Part shown: positions 54,612 to 63,789 of the stretch, one piece after another
How positions within the stretch are numbered: the first letter of the stretch is position 1
Layout: each line of letters begins with the position of its first letter
Source of the DNA: Stutzerimonas stutzeri
GTDB lineage: Bacteria; Pseudomonadota; Gammaproteobacteria; Pseudomonadales; Pseudomonadaceae
Reading direction: 5' to 3'
Assembly (NCBI RefSeq): GCF_018138085.1
Contig: NZ_CP073105.1
Coordinates: 4,526,001-4,590,000, forward strand
Length of the DNA: 64,000 bases
Translations under genes and position numbers: made by a program
The notes under the pieces: model-generated
The model's database searches: none
The model's input: the letters and a program-made list of their open reading frames with translations, nothing else
Told to the model about the DNA's origin: nothing

Positions 54612-55832
54612 TCAGTATCGCGCCAGCTCCGGCAGATCGCCGCTCAGACCCAATGCCTGCCGTACGAACAACGCCTTGGCTTCGGGCAGCGCCTGGACGC
54701 CTTTCAAACCGGCGTTACGCAACCAGCGCAGCGGGAGCGCATCGGCCTGGAACAAGCGCTCGAAGCCCTCCATCGCAGCCATCATCGCCAGGTTATGGGG
54801 CATCCGCCGACGCTCGAAACGCGCCAGCACCCGGAGATCAGACAGGGATGCGCCACGGTTCAGGGCCGCCAGCAGAACCTCGGCCAGCACCGCCGCGTCA
54901 AGCAGACCAAGATTGACCCCCTGGCCGGCCAGTGGATGGATGGTGTGCGCGGCATCGCCGATCAGTGCCAGCCCCGGCTGCACATAACGCTTGGCGTGGC
55001 GCTGGCGCAACGGAATGCAGAGCCTCGGGTCGACCTCCAGGACGTCGCCCAGGCGGTATTCGAAAGCCCGCCCCAACGCCTGGCGAAACGCCTCATCGTC
55101 CAGGGCCATCAGGCGCTGCGCCTGGTGCTCGGTCACCGACCAGACGATCGAGCACCAATGCGGATCGCCCTCGCGCTGCAACGGCAGGAAGGCCAGCGGG
55201 CCGTCATCGGTAAAGCGCTGCCAGGCGGTCTGCTGGTTGGGCTCGGCGCAACGCACACTGGTCACGATGGCGTGATGCAGATAGTCCCATTCGCGCGTCT
55301 CGCAGCCGGCCAGACGGCGGACCGCCGAGTTGCCGCCGTCGGCCGCCACCACCAGGCCCGCGCTGAGCTGCTGCCCGTCGGCAAGCGTCAGAGTCCAATC
55401 CCCTTCGTTCTGGCGCAGCTGTTCCAGCCGCGCATTCGGTACCAGCTCGACCGAGCCATCGGCCGTCAACGCGTCGAGCAAGGCGTCCTGCACGACACGA
55501 TTCTCGACGATATGGCCGAGCACCTCGGCATGCACCGATGCCGCCGAAAAATGAATCTGCCCGGTTCCGGAGCCATCCCATACGCGCATGTCGGTATAGG
55601 GACTGGCACGGCGACCGGCGATGCCAGACCAGGCACCGACGCGCTCGAGAATTCGCTGGCTGGCCGCTGATAGCGCGCTGACACGCGGCTCGAAAGGGTC
55701 GCTGGGCGCGAAGGGCTGCACCCTAAGCGGACCGGCGTCGACCAGCTTGATGGTCAAGCCAGCGTCTCGCAGTGCCAGTGCCAGGGTGCTGCCGACCATC
55801 CCGGCGCCGACGATGATGAGGTCCGCTTGCAT
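54612..55832 (-). CDS. visC: UbiH/UbiF/VisC/Coq6-family FAD monooxygenase
   Basis: Flavoprotein hydroxylase of ubiquinone ring synthesis (UbiI/VisC-like), 406 residues from ATG 55832 with AGGAG 7 bases upstream. FAD motifs: VGAGMVGSTLALALRDAG (8-25), VVAADGGNSAVR near 155, and ALIGDAAHTIHPLAGQGVNLG near 292-312. It follows ubiH by 74 bases. Which ring position it hydroxylates (C5 expected for a UbiI-type) cannot be told. The long open frame joined upstream is not real. Confidence 0.93.
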   Translation of the reverse strand: MQADLIIVGAGMVGSTLALALRDAGLTIKLVDAGPLRVQPFAPSDPFEPRVSALSAASQRILERVGAWSGIAGRRASPYTDMRVWDGSGTGQIHFSAASVHAEVLGHIVENRVVQDALLDALTADGSVELVPNARLEQLRQNEGDWTLTLADGQQLSAGLVVAADGGNSAVRRLAGCETREWDYLHHAIVTSVRCAEPNQQTAWQRFTDDGPLAFLPLQREGDPHWCSIVWSVTEHQAQRLMALDDEAFRQALGRAFEYRLGDVLEVDPRLCIPLRQRHAKRYVQPGLALIGDAAHTIHPLAGQGVNLGLLDAAVLAEVLLAALNRGASLSDLRVLARFERRRMPHNLAMMAAMEGFERLFQADALPLRWLRNAGLKGVQALPEAKALFVRQALGLSGDLPELARY

Positions 55833-55906
55833 CTCTGCTCTCCTGAGCGCCGCGTGAGCGGCATGTCTAATGGATCGGCTTGCTCGAGCTCGGCGAAGGC
55901 ACGCAC

Positions 55907-57085
55907 TCAGCGCTCGCGCACGCCCAACCCCATCGCCTGCCGAGCGAACCAGGCCTTGGCCGGCGGCAACAGATCGAGCCCCAGCAGACCAAGATTGCGT
56001 CCGGCAACGGATAAAAGCGCGGAGCCAGCGAACAGCCGCGTCAGCCGGTCGGAAAAACCGACGGTAAGCCACTGATCCGTACGTTGCCGCCGGTGGTAGG
56101 CCTGTAGCACGCCGATATCGCCGAGCTTTGCCGATCCGCTCAGCAACGCGGCCGCAAGCGCCTCGGTGTCGCGCAGGGACAGGTTGTAACCCTGCCCGGC
56201 GATCGGGTGCAAACTGTGCGCGGCGTTGCCCAGCACCACCAGCCCGGAGCGCACCTGCTCCTCGGCCTCGATCAGCATGAGTGGGTAAAGATGCCGCGCA
56301 CCGACCTGCTGAAAGCCGCCCAGACGATAGCCGAAGGCCTGTTGCAACTCGTCGAGAAACGCCGCTTCGGGAAGCGCGGCCAGACGCGCCGCGTCTTCCT
56401 CGGGCCGGGTCCAGACCAAAGCGCAACGATTGTCCTGCAGCGGCAGCAGCGCCATGGGCCCGTCATCGGTGAAGCGTTCGAACGCCTGCCCGCCATGAGG
56501 TTTACCCGGGGTCACATTGGCGATCAGCGCCGACTGATCATAGGGGGTGGTCTTGATTGCTATACCGAGCTGCTCGCGCAAGGCCGATCGACCACCATCG
56601 GCGAGCACCGCCAGATCGCAGTCCAGCACTTGGCCTGTGGTCAACGTCAGTCGATAGCCGCCCGCGACCGCCTGCATCTGCTCGACCTCCGCCGGGCAAT
56701 GACGGGTCACTGCTTCATCATCCAGCGCCTGCCACAGGCAATGGCCAATCCAGGCGTTCTCGACCACGTAGCCCAGCGCCGGCACCTGCTGGTCGCTGGC
56801 GTCGAGGCGGGTCGCCCCTGCGCGACCGCGGTCGGACACGTGAATGTGAGTGATCGGCTCGGCGCGCTCGGCAATCCGCTCCCAGACGCCCAGGCGCTGA
56901 TAGATCAGCCGGGTGCCGTAAGAAAGCGCCGTGGAGCGCGCATCATAGCTAGGCTGATATTCGCTGCCGGGCTCGAACGGCTCGATCAGCGCAATGTTCC
57001 AGCCACGCGCTTTCGCGCCTTGCTGCAAGGCCAGCGCCAGGCTGGCACCAACCAGCCCGCCTCCCACTATGGCCAAGGTGCCCAT
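55907..57085 (-). CDS. ubiH: UbiH, 2-octaprenyl-6-methoxyphenol hydroxylase
   Basis: FAD monooxygenase of the ubiquinone pathway, 392 residues. Motifs: IVGGGLVGASLALALQ near 6-21, VLADGGRSALREQLG near 160, and VVLGNAAHSLHPIAGQGYNLSLRD near 292-315; the GN in place of GD in this last motif is the UbiH hallmark. Its ATG is one base after the pepP stop (TAG), giving a pepP-ubiH-visC operon as in many gammaproteobacteria. Confidence 0.95.
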   Translation of the reverse strand: MGTLAIVGGGLVGASLALALQQGAKARGWNIALIEPFEPGSEYQPSYDARSTALSYGTRLIYQRLGVWERIAERAEPITHIHVSDRGRAGATRLDASDQQVPALGYVVENAWIGHCLWQALDDEAVTRHCPAEVEQMQAVAGGYRLTLTTGQVLDCDLAVLADGGRSALREQLGIAIKTTPYDQSALIANVTPGKPHGGQAFERFTDDGPMALLPLQDNRCALVWTRPEEDAARLAALPEAAFLDELQQAFGYRLGGFQQVGARHLYPLMLIEAEEQVRSGLVVLGNAAHSLHPIAGQGYNLSLRDTEALAAALLSGSAKLGDIGVLQAYHRRQRTDQWLTVGFSDRLTRLFAGSALLSVAGRNLGLLGLDLLPPAKAWFARQAMGLGVRER

Positions 57086-57086
57086 G

Positions 57087-58418
57087 CTAGGCCACCTCGG
57101 CCGCAGCCGACATCAGGGCCTCTATTTCTGCAACTGTCTTCGGCACGCCGCCAGTCAGGATTTCACAGCCGGTTCGGGTCACCACCACATCGTCTTCGAT
57201 GCGTACACCAATGCCGCGCCACTTCTTGGCCACGTCCTGGTTGTCGGCGGCGATATAGATGCCCGGCTCGACGGTCATCGCCATACCGGGCTCCAGCACG
57301 CGCCATTCGCCGCCGACCTTGTAGTCGCCGACGTCATGCACATCCATGCCCAGCCAGTGGCCGGCGCGATGCATATAGAAGGGCTTGTAGGCTTCGGAAG
57401 CGATCAGATCCTCGACATCGCCCTGGAGCAGGCCCAGATCGACCAGCCCCGCCGTGATGACGCGAACCGTCGCCTCGTGCGCTTCGTTCCAGTGCTTGCC
57501 TGGTGCGATGTGCTTGAAGGCCTCCTCGTTGGCCGCCAGCACCAGCTCGTAGATGGCCTTCTGTTCCGCCGAGAAGCGACCGCTGACCGGAAAGGTGCGG
57601 GTGATGTCGCTGGCGTAGCAATCGATCTCGCAGCCGGCATCGATCAGGACCAGATCACCGTCCTTGAGCACGGCGTCGTTCTCGCGGTAATGCAGGATGC
57701 AGGCATTCTTGCCAGCCGCGACGATGGAGCCATAGGCCGGCATCTTCGCCCCGCCCTTGCGGAACTCGTAATCCAGCTCGGCTTCGAGATGGTATTCGTA
57801 GAGTCCGGCGCGGCTGGCCTGCATGGCACGCACGTGGGCCCGGGCGGAAATCTCAGCCGCCGCCCGCATCACCTTGACCTCGTTCGCCGACTTGTACAGG
57901 CGCAGGTCGTGTAACAGATGATCGAGGGCGACAAACTCGTTAGGCGGCTGGGCACCCTGGCGGGCCTTGGAGCGAATGGTGTTGATCCACTCCATCAGAC
58001 GGTGATCGAACTCCTGATTGCTGCCGATGGCGTAATAGACACGCGAACGCCCCTCGATCAGGCCGGGAAGAATGTCGTCGATATCGCCGATGGGGAACGC
58101 ATCATCAGCGCCGTATTCCGCGACGGCACCGTCCTGGCCCGCCCGCAAGCCGTCCCACAATTCCCGCGCTGGGTCGCGCTCACGACAGAACAGCACGTAC
58201 TCGCCGTGCTCGCGCCCCGGAATCAGCGCGATGACCGCCTCCGGCTCGGGAAAGCCGGACAGGTATTGGAAGTCGCTGTCCTGACGGTAGATATGTTCAA
58301 CGTCGCGATTGCGGATATACATCGGCGCAGCCGGCAGGATCGCGATGCTATTGGGTTCCATCTCGGCCATCAGCGCCTTGCGCCGACGGGCATATTCCGC
58401 TTTCGGGATACGGGTCAT
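57087..58418 (-). CDS. pepP: PepP, Xaa-Pro aminopeptidase P
   Basis: Cytoplasmic metallopeptidase removing N-terminal residues before proline. 443 residues from ATG 58418 (MTRIPKAEYARRRKAL). An N-terminal AMP_N domain (NSIAILPAAPMYIRNRDVEH), then the pita-bread domain with metal ligands in VLIDAGCEID, ASDITRTFPVSG, MHRAGHWLGMDVHD, TVEPGIYI and GVRIEDDVVVT. It is 13 bases downstream of ygfB and upstream of ubiH. Confidence 0.96.
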   Translation of the reverse strand: MTRIPKAEYARRRKALMAEMEPNSIAILPAAPMYIRNRDVEHIYRQDSDFQYLSGFPEPEAVIALIPGREHGEYVLFCRERDPARELWDGLRAGQDGAVAEYGADDAFPIGDIDDILPGLIEGRSRVYYAIGSNQEFDHRLMEWINTIRSKARQGAQPPNEFVALDHLLHDLRLYKSANEVKVMRAAAEISARAHVRAMQASRAGLYEYHLEAELDYEFRKGGAKMPAYGSIVAAGKNACILHYRENDAVLKDGDLVLIDAGCEIDCYASDITRTFPVSGRFSAEQKAIYELVLAANEEAFKHIAPGKHWNEAHEATVRVITAGLVDLGLLQGDVEDLIASEAYKPFYMHRAGHWLGMDVHDVGDYKVGGEWRVLEPGMAMTVEPGIYIAADNQDVAKKWRGIGVRIEDDVVVTRTGCEILTGGVPKTVAEIEALMSAAAEVA

Positions 58419-58431
58419 GGCAGGCGAATCC

Positions 58432-58986
58432 TCAATGCAGGGAGGGCTTGGGCGTCGGCGGTACTGGCTTGGCGCACTCGGTGAACAAGAGCAATGGCGC
58501 AACGCGCAGATACTCCATGACTTCCATGTAGTCACTCTCGCCGTCTTCGGATTCGTCCAGCGAATCCTGAATCTGCGCGATCGCCGCCATGTCCTGCAGC
58601 ACCTCCATGGCCTCGCGGCTCAGCGCACGGTCACCGGCGATCAGGCCGAAGCCCGCCAGGAAACTTTGGCACCATTGGCCCAGGGCGAGCGTGCGTTCGG
58701 CGAGCGGCGCGTCGTCGGACGGCAGCAGCAAGACGATGGCGATGTCGTCGCCGGCTAGCTCACCCTTGACCATTTCCTGCAAGCCGATCAGCGCCTGACG
58801 CACCGGCTCCTCCGGCTCGGCACCGAGCAGCTCGGCCGCATCGACCAGCCAGGCATCGACATCGAAACCGGCGCCGGCACAGCTGCGCCCCAGCAACAGG
58901 CCATGCAGCTCGGCGGGTGTGACGGGTTGGGCACTGCTGGTCAGCAAAGTGGAAAAAGCGGCGTACGGCGTATTCTGAATGGGCAT
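58432..58986 (-). CDS. ygfB: YgfB/UPF0149 family protein
   Basis: 184-residue protein of the UPF0149 (YgfB/YecA) family, helical, starting [15 protein letters not shown]. Conserved [15 protein letters not shown] near 25-39, [19 protein letters not shown] near 79-97 and the terminal [14 protein letters not shown]. In P. aeruginosa YgfB represses the AmpDh3-linked beta-lactam response; whether this copy does is untested. First gene of ygfB-pepP-ubiH-visC and divergent from the ZapB-like gene. Confidence 0.94.
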   Translation of the reverse strand: MPIQNTPYAAFSTLLTSSAQPVTPAELHGLLLGRSCAGAGFDVDAWLVDAAELLGAEPEEPVRQALIGLQEMVKGELAGDDIAIVLLLPSDDAPLAERTLALGQWCQSFLAGFGLIAGDRALSREAMEVLQDMAAIAQIQDSLDESEDGESDYMEVMEYLRVAPLLLFTECAKPVPPTPKPSLH

Positions 58987-59109
58987 TGGCAGCTAGGCGC
59001 GCGGAGGCGCTAATGTCTAGAATGAGACTTCGTATCCTAGCACCGGCATACGAGCCAAGACCATCGAAGCCGGATGCCCCGACGCTCGCGCCATTTACCC
59101 GGAAATCCC

Positions 59110-59319
59110 ATGGAAGACGCCGATCTGCAATTGCTGACCGCCAAGCTGGAACAGCTGATTCAGCGTATCGAGCAACTCAAGGCGCAGAATCACCTGCTGC
59201 TTCACAGCGAGCGGGCATGGCGCGAGGAGCGCGCTCATCTGATCGAGAAGAACGAAATGGCACGGGTGAAGGTCGAATCAATGATTTCGCGCCTGAAAGC
59301 CCTGGAGCAGGACTCATGA
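59110..59319 (+). CDS. TIGR02449/ZapB-like coiled-coil protein
   Basis: 69-residue coiled-coil protein starting MEDADLQLLTAKLEQLIQRIEQL with heptad leucines through to MISRLKALEQDS. The family (TIGR02449) always sits beside zapA and is thought to act in division or cell-shape assembly. The stop overlaps the zapA ATG (ATGA), so the two are co-translated. The upstream in-frame ATG at 59074 adds an arginine-rich leader and is not preferred. Confidence 0.88.
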   Translation: MEDADLQLLTAKLEQLIQRIEQLKAQNHLLLHSERAWREERAHLIEKNEMARVKVESMISRLKALEQDS

Positions 59320-59630
59320 CCCAGCCGAATACCGTTACCGTGCACATCATGGACAAGGAATATTGCATTTCCTGCCCGCCCGAAGAACGCAGCAACCTCG
59401 AAGGCGCCGCCCACTATCTGGATCGCAAGATGCGTGAAATCCGCAGCAGCGGCAAAGTCATCGGCGCCGATCGTGTCGCGGTGATGGCTGCACTGAACAT
59501 TACTCACGAACTGCTGCACAAGCATGACCGACTGGACGCCGAAGCCAACAGCGCCCGCGAACACGTCCGCGTGCTGCTCGAGCGGGTCGACACTGCACTG
59601 GCCACCGATCCAAACCCATCCGGCAACTGA
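59316..59630 (+). CDS. zapA: ZapA, FtsZ-ring-associated protein
   Basis: Cytoplasmic cell-division factor that cross-links FtsZ filaments. 104 residues: MTQPNTVTVHIMDKEYCISC, then EERSNLEGAAHYLDRKMREIR and a C-terminal coiled coil. Coupled to the ZapB-like gene by a 4-base overlap. The 6S RNA gene follows at about 33 bases, the usual gammaproteobacterial arrangement. Confidence 0.95.
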   Translation: MTQPNTVTVHIMDKEYCISCPPEERSNLEGAAHYLDRKMREIRSSGKVIGADRVAVMAALNITHELLHKHDRLDAEANSAREHVRVLLERVDTALATDPNPSGN

Positions 59631-59651
59631 TGAACGGCAAACAGATTGCGT

Positions 59652-59657
59652 TATAAT
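59652..59657 (+). promoter_or_regulatory. -10 element of 6S RNA
   Basis: Consensus TATAAT located 7 bases before the predicted 5' end of 6S RNA at about 59664. Confidence 0.7.
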
Positions 59658-59663
59658 CCCGCC

Positions 59664-59845
59664 CACTCCCTGGCATGTTCGCCAGTCGGCGATGACCCTC
59701 TCCCGATAAGCAACACCATGGAGGCTACACGTAGTGCCGGTGTGCATGTCCGCCTGACGGAAAGCCTTAAGGTACTCTGTAGTCGCCACCTTGAACTCTC
59801 GGGTTCAAGGGCCTACGCGGGCAGCGGCATGCTGGGGAGCCTCAT
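59664..59845 (+). ncRNA. ssrS: 6S RNA (ssrS)
   Basis: RNA that mimics an open promoter and binds sigma-70 RNA polymerase in stationary phase. Ends pair (CTCCCTGGCATG near 59666-59677 with CATGCTGGGGAG near 59828-59839). Pseudomonas-type internal segments: GTTCGCCAGTCGGCGATG, GGTGTGCATGTCCGCCTGAC, GAAAGCCTTAAGGTA and CTTGAACTCTCGGGTTCAAG. Position between zapA and the formyl-THF cyclo-ligase gene is diagnostic. Ends are good to a few bases. Confidence 0.93.
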
Positions 59846-59848
59846 TTC

Positions 59849-60451
59849 ATGATCGTAGCCGAAGGCCTTTCACGCCCGGCGCTGCGACGCCAATTGCGGC
59901 AAGCTCGCCGCCAGCTCACCGCCGCGCAACAGCGGCGGGCCGCCAAGTCGCTCTACCGGCAGCTGGCCCAGCACCCACTGTTTCGGCGCGCTCGCCATAT
60001 TGCCTTGTACCTGCCGAACGACGGCGAGATCGATCCCCGCGCCTTGCTGCTCGAAGCGCAACGACGTGGCAAGGCGACCTACTTGCCCGTGCTCAACGCC
60101 TGGCCACGCACACGCATGGTGTTTCAACGCATCATGCCGAATGAACGCCTGAGGTCTAATCGATTCGGTATCGACGAGCCGATGTATCGACCGGCTCGAC
60201 AGCGCCCCATCTGGACACTCGATCTGGTCTTGATGCCGCTGGTAGGGTTCGACGAGCAAGGCGGACGTCTGGGCATGGGCGGCGGCTTCTATGATCGCAG
60301 CCTGGCCTATCGTAAAAGGCGCAAAAATGGTCACAAGCCGACACTTTTAGGTCTTGCGCATGAATGCCAGAAGGTCGATCGATTGCCATTGGCAAGCTGG
60401 GATGTGGCGCTGCAAGCGACCGTCACGGATAACGGTTGGTATGCAAGTTAA
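59849..60451 (+). CDS. ygfA: 5-formyltetrahydrofolate cyclo-ligase
   Basis: Converts 5-formyl-THF to 5,10-methenyl-THF with ATP, recycling folate. 200 residues: RPALRRQLRQARRQLTAAQQ at the start, IALYLPNDGEIDP near 50-62, and the family motif LVLMPLVGFDEQGGRLGMGGGFYDRSL near 128-154 (substrate and ATP contacts). It starts four bases after 6S RNA, the usual co-transcribed arrangement. Confidence 0.95.
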   Translation: MIVAEGLSRPALRRQLRQARRQLTAAQQRRAAKSLYRQLAQHPLFRRARHIALYLPNDGEIDPRALLLEAQRRGKATYLPVLNAWPRTRMVFQRIMPNERLRSNRFGIDEPMYRPARQRPIWTLDLVLMPLVGFDEQGGRLGMGGGFYDRSLAYRKRRKNGHKPTLLGLAHECQKVDRLPLASWDVALQATVTDNGWYAS

Positions 60452-60495
60452 GGCGGGAATCAGGGAGGCACGCCGCGTCCATGCGGCAAGTCAGC

Positions 60496-60645
60496 TTAGC
60501 GCTGCAGTTGCTGGGAATGACTGATCGGAACGGCCGACGGTGTATTGTCGGTACGCTCCCAAAGCCCCTGCGTATAGCCTGTCGTTACAACGCCGAGACC
60601 AAAGATCAGCACCAGGACCCAAAGAATATCTGGTTTGCGTTTCAT
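60496..60645 (-). CDS. small hypothetical single-helix membrane protein
   Basis: 49-residue protein, MKRKPDILWVLVLIFGLGVV then a polar tail ending HSQQLQR. GGGAGG lies 9 bases before the ATG and one clear membrane helix spans about residues 7-24. Basic residues precede the helix, so the tail probably faces the periplasm. Convergent with the cyclo-ligase gene. Not recognised; role unknown. Confidence 0.7.
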   Translation of the reverse strand: MKRKPDILWVLVLIFGLGVVTTGYTQGLWERTDNTPSAVPISHSQQLQR

Positions 60646-60843
60646 AGTTTTTCGCCTCCCCCTGCCAGGCGAACAGTCTGTAGTCGAGTCAGTATCGTTT
60701 TCGTTTTTTAGACTCGACAATGCCAACCTCAAGCGCGGCATTCTCCGTCATGCCTCGGTGCAGCGCAAATAAGCGCTACCACCGATTGTCGGGGATTTTT
60801 GCGTTTGAGAACCCTTCCAAGCAACCAGCTGTGAGCAAAGACC

Positions 60844-61293
60844 ATGCCGTACTGGCTGATGAAGTCCGAACCGGACGAATTTTCCATTCAGGACCTGGAA
60901 AAAATCGGTGTTGGCCGCTGGGATGGCGTGCGCAATTACCAGGCGCGCAACTTCCTGCGACAGATGGCCGAAGGCGACCGCTTCTTCTTCTATCACTCGA
61001 GTTGCGCGACTCCCGGGATAGCTGGAATCGGTTCGATCGAACGCAGCGCCTATCCCGACCCGACCGCTCTCGACTCTGGGAGCGATTATTTCGACGCTCG
61101 CGCCAGCGCTGCCAAGAATCCCTGGAGCGCTGTGGATGTCGCCTTCGTCGAGCGATTCGACAGCACTCTGACACTGTCCCGATTGAAAGCAGAACCGGCG
61201 CTCGAACAGATGCCGCTCGTGCACAAGGGGAGCCGGCTATCGGTAATGCCCGTCAGCGACAGCGAGTGGCGCGCCATTCTGGCCATGCGCTGA
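60844..61293 (+). CDS. EVE domain protein
   Basis: 149-residue EVE (YTH-like/PUA-related) domain protein: MPYWLMKSEPDEFSIQDLE, then GVGRWDGVRNYQARNFLRQM, GDRFFFYHSSC and PWSAVDVAFVERF. EVE domains bind modified cytosines or other modified bases in DNA or RNA. Standalone copies like this one, near the 6S/cyclo-ligase genes in pseudomonads, have no proven target. Convergent with the FliL-like gene. Confidence 0.93.
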   Translation: MPYWLMKSEPDEFSIQDLEKIGVGRWDGVRNYQARNFLRQMAEGDRFFFYHSSCATPGIAGIGSIERSAYPDPTALDSGSDYFDARASAAKNPWSAVDVAFVERFDSTLTLSRLKAEPALEQMPLVHKGSRLSVMPVSDSEWRAILAMR

Positions 61294-61311
61294 GGTCTCG
61301 GGCGCCCCTGC

Positions 61312-61716
61312 TTACTGGATGATCAGGTTGTTGAACAGGAGGTCCTCGACCAGGGGCTTGCCTTCCTCCTGCGTAAGTACCGCCTGTACCTGCTTGAGGG
61401 CCTCCTGGCGCAGCGCTTCCTTGGCCTCGACCGTCCCAAGGCTGGCATCGGTCTGCTGCGAAAACAGCGTCACCAGCTGATTGCGAATCAGCGGCTCGTG
61501 GTGCTTGACCTTCTCCTCCGCCTGGCTATCGCTGACACGCAGCGCGATATCGGCCTTGTAATACCTGAGCTTGCCGTCCGAGCCGTAGTTGCCGACCAAT
61601 GCCGGCACCAGCGCGTAGTAGATGACTTTCGGCGCAGCCTCATCGGCCTCGGACGCCTCTGCCAGGGCCGGCAATGCCATACAAAGAGCGAAAAAAACTA
61701 GAAGGATGCGCTTCAC
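61312..61716 (-). CDS. FliL-family secreted protein
   Basis: 134-residue protein related to flagellar basal-body protein FliL. Start is GTG 61716 (VKRILLVFFALCMALPALAEA), with GGAG 7 bases upstream; a signal peptide or anchor is followed by YYALVPALVGNYGSDGKLRYYKADIALRVSDSQ and the terminal LVEDLLFNNLIIQ. It stands outside any flagellar cluster, like the second FliL-like protein of Pseudomonas. Role unknown. Confidence 0.85.
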   Translation of the reverse strand: MKRILLVFFALCMALPALAEASEADEAAPKVIYYALVPALVGNYGSDGKLRYYKADIALRVSDSQAEEKVKHHEPLIRNQLVTLFSQQTDASLGTVEAKEALRQEALKQVQAVLTQEEGKPLVEDLLFNNLIIQ

Positions 61717-61895
61717 AGGACAACTCCATGGGGACCGGCCACCAGCATAACCAGTGCCGAGCGCGGACCCAAGCTCGGCCTTATGTACCGCCATCAGAGC
61801 GGACCATGCTCATTGCGCCGAATGGGCAGGCTCCTAGACTGAACGCATTCAGAAAAGGGCCATTAGCCTCATCTCAAACGACAAAAGGAAATCCG

Positions 61896-62873
61896 ATGAA
61901 AGCCGTTCTGTGCAAAGCCTTCGGCCCGGCCGAAAATCTCGTCATCGATCAGACCGACAGCCCCCAGGCCAAGAAGGGCGAGGTACTGCTCGACGTGCAT
62001 GCCGCCGGCGTCAACTTTCCAGACACGCTGATCATCGAGGGCAAGTACCAGTTCAAACCGCCACTGCCATTCTCGCCAGGCGGTGAAGCGGCCGGTGTGG
62101 TCGCCGCCTTAGGCGATGGGGTCAGCCACCTGAAAGTAGGTGATCGCGTGATGGGCCTGACGGGCTGGGGCAGCTTCGCCGAGCAGGTCGCCGTACCGGC
62201 TGACAATGTGCTCCCGGTACCGCCAACGATGGATTTCGAAACGGCCGCCGCGTTCAGCATGACTTACGGGACCTCGATGCACGCCTTAAAGCAGCGTGCC
62301 AACCTGCAGCCGGGTGAAACCCTGCTGGTGCTCGGCGCTTCGGGCGGCGTCGGCCTCGCGGCCGTGGAGATCGGCAAGGCGATGGGGGCCAAGGTCATCG
62401 CCGCCGCCTCTACCGCCGAAAAGCTGGAAGTCGCAAAGCGTACCGGCGCCGATGAGCTGATCGACTATTCCAACACCAGCCTCAAGGAGCGCCTCAAAGA
62501 GCTGACCGGCGGCCAGGGTGTGGATGTGATCTACGACCCGGTAGGCGGCCAGCTGTTCGAAGAAGCATTTCGCAGCATCGCCTGGAACGGCCGCATGCTG
62601 GTGGTCGGGTTCGCTGCCGGCGACATCCCTTCGCTCCCCGCTAATCTACCTTTGCTCAAAGGTGCTTCGCTGGTCGGCGTGTTCTGGGGGACCTTTGCGC
62701 GGCGCCAACCGCAGGATAACGCGGCCAACTTCAAGCAGCTGTTCGCCTGGCACGCTGAAGGCAAGCTCAAGCCGCTGGTTTCGCAGACCTTTGCCCTGGA
62801 GCAGGCTGCCGAGGCAATCAATACGTTGGCCCAGCGCAAGGCCGTGGGCAAGCTGGTCGTGAAGGTACGCTAA
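61896..62873 (+). CDS. NADPH:quinone oxidoreductase (MDR family)
   Basis: 325-residue medium-chain dehydrogenase without the zinc-binding residues, of the quinone oxidoreductase/crotonyl-CoA-reductase-like group. ATG 61896 with AAGG upstream. N-terminal catalytic fold: EVLLDVHAAGVNFPDTLIIEGKYQ; cofactor motif LGASGGVGLAAVEIGKAMGA near 144-163; then DPVGGQLFEEAFRSIAWNGR. Substrate (quinone, enone or acyl-CoA) not clear. Upstream ATG adds a non-homologous leader. Confidence 0.9.
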   Translation: MKAVLCKAFGPAENLVIDQTDSPQAKKGEVLLDVHAAGVNFPDTLIIEGKYQFKPPLPFSPGGEAAGVVAALGDGVSHLKVGDRVMGLTGWGSFAEQVAVPADNVLPVPPTMDFETAAAFSMTYGTSMHALKQRANLQPGETLLVLGASGGVGLAAVEIGKAMGAKVIAAASTAEKLEVAKRTGADELIDYSNTSLKERLKELTGGQGVDVIYDPVGGQLFEEAFRSIAWNGRMLVVGFAAGDIPSLPANLPLLKGASLVGVFWGTFARRQPQDNAANFKQLFAWHAEGKLKPLVSQTFALEQAAEAINTLAQRKAVGKLVVKVR

Positions 62874-62886
62874 CGCGGGAAGCGGG

Positions 62887-62928
62887 GAAGCGCAGGGTGC
62901 CGTGAACTTCGACATCACCCTGCGCTTC
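62887..62928. terminator. bidirectional hairpin between convergent qor-type and secB genes
   Basis: Perfect 13-bp inverted repeat GAAGCGCAGGGTG/CACCCTGCGCTTC (62887-62899, 62916-62928) with a 16-base loop lies midway between the two stops. Only weak T content follows, so termination may be partial. Confidence 0.6.
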
Positions 62929-62950
62929 TGCCGTTTGCAGCGAGCGACTA

Positions 62951-63445
62951 TCAGTGAGCAGTGGCCGGCGCTTCACCGCCCTGCTGCATGCGCGCCATTT
63001 CTTGCGCGTAAAGCGCATCGAAGTTCACCGGAGCCAGCATCAGTGCCGGGAACGAACCGCGGGTGACCAGGCTGTCCAGCGTCTCGCGCGCGTACGGAAA
63101 TAGAATGTTGGGGCAGAACGCACCCAGGGTATGGCTCATGGCTTGCGCCTCGAGGCCCTTGATCAGGAAGATGCCAGCCTGCTGGACCTCAGCGATGAAG
63201 GCCACTTCTTCACCGGTCTTGACCGTGACCGACAGCGTCAGCACCACTTCGTGGAAATCGTTTTCAAGCGACTTCTGCTTGGTGTTCAGGTCCAGCGCAA
63301 CGCTCGGGTTCCATTCCTGGCGGAAGATCTCCGGGCTTTTCGGCGCCTCGAAAGAAAGATCACGGACATAGATCCGCTGCAGCGAGAACTGTGCGCCCTG
63401 CTCTTGCTGACCTGCCGCCGCGCCATTGTTTGCTTGTTCAGTCAT
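62951..63445 (-). CDS. secB: SecB, protein-export chaperone
   Basis: Tetrameric chaperone that keeps precursors unfolded for SecA. 164 residues: [22 protein letters not shown] near 20-41, then GIFLIKGL and [33 protein letters not shown] near 115-147, all typical. First 18 residues are a Gln/Ala-rich variable tail. Followed in order from grxC and the rhodanese gene, as in other pseudomonads. Confidence 0.97.
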   Translation of the reverse strand: MTEQANNGAAAGQQEQGAQFSLQRIYVRDLSFEAPKSPEIFRQEWNPSVALDLNTKQKSLENDFHEVVLTLSVTVKTGEEVAFIAEVQQAGIFLIKGLEAQAMSHTLGAFCPNILFPYARETLDSLVTRGSFPALMLAPVNFDALYAQEMARMQQGGEAPATAH

Positions 63446-63532
63446 GTGAAGCCTTCTTGTTGTGCATGTCGTTATGGAAATCGCCTCGCCAGCGCCGACG
63501 CGCGTCAGCGGACTGGCAGGCGTTGAAACCGG

Positions 63533-63787
63533 TCAGGCCTGCAGCAGCGCATCCAGCCGACCGGCACGCTCCAGCGCGTGCAGCTCATCGCAGCCACCGA
63601 CGTGTGCGTCACCGATCCAGATCTGCGGCACCGAGGTACGCCCGGCCTTGGCCGCCATTTCCGATCGCAACGCAGGCTTGCCATCCACGGGAATCTCCTC
63701 GTAGTCGACACCCTTGTGTTCGAGCAGGTTTTTGGCACGGATGCAATACGGGCACCAGGCGGTGGTATAGATGACGACCTTAGGCAT
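63533..63787 (-). CDS. grxC: GrxC, glutaredoxin 3
   Basis: 84-residue glutaredoxin with active site CPYC at 12-15, TSVPQIWIGDAHVGGCDELHALE near 51-73 holding the cis-Pro and GG glutathione contacts. Reduces disulfides with glutathione. Two bases after the rhodanese stop and 87 bases before secB. Confidence 0.95.
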   Translation of the reverse strand: MPKVVIYTTAWCPYCIRAKNLLEHKGVDYEEIPVDGKPALRSEMAAKAGRTSVPQIWIGDAHVGGCDELHALERAGRLDALLQA

Positions 63788-63789
63788 AG

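Noticed and set aside
54612..56426. 604-codon frame extending visC upstream into ubiH
   Set aside because: The first roughly 198 codons run antisense-like through ubiH in another frame; visC has its own ATG and AGGAG at 55832.
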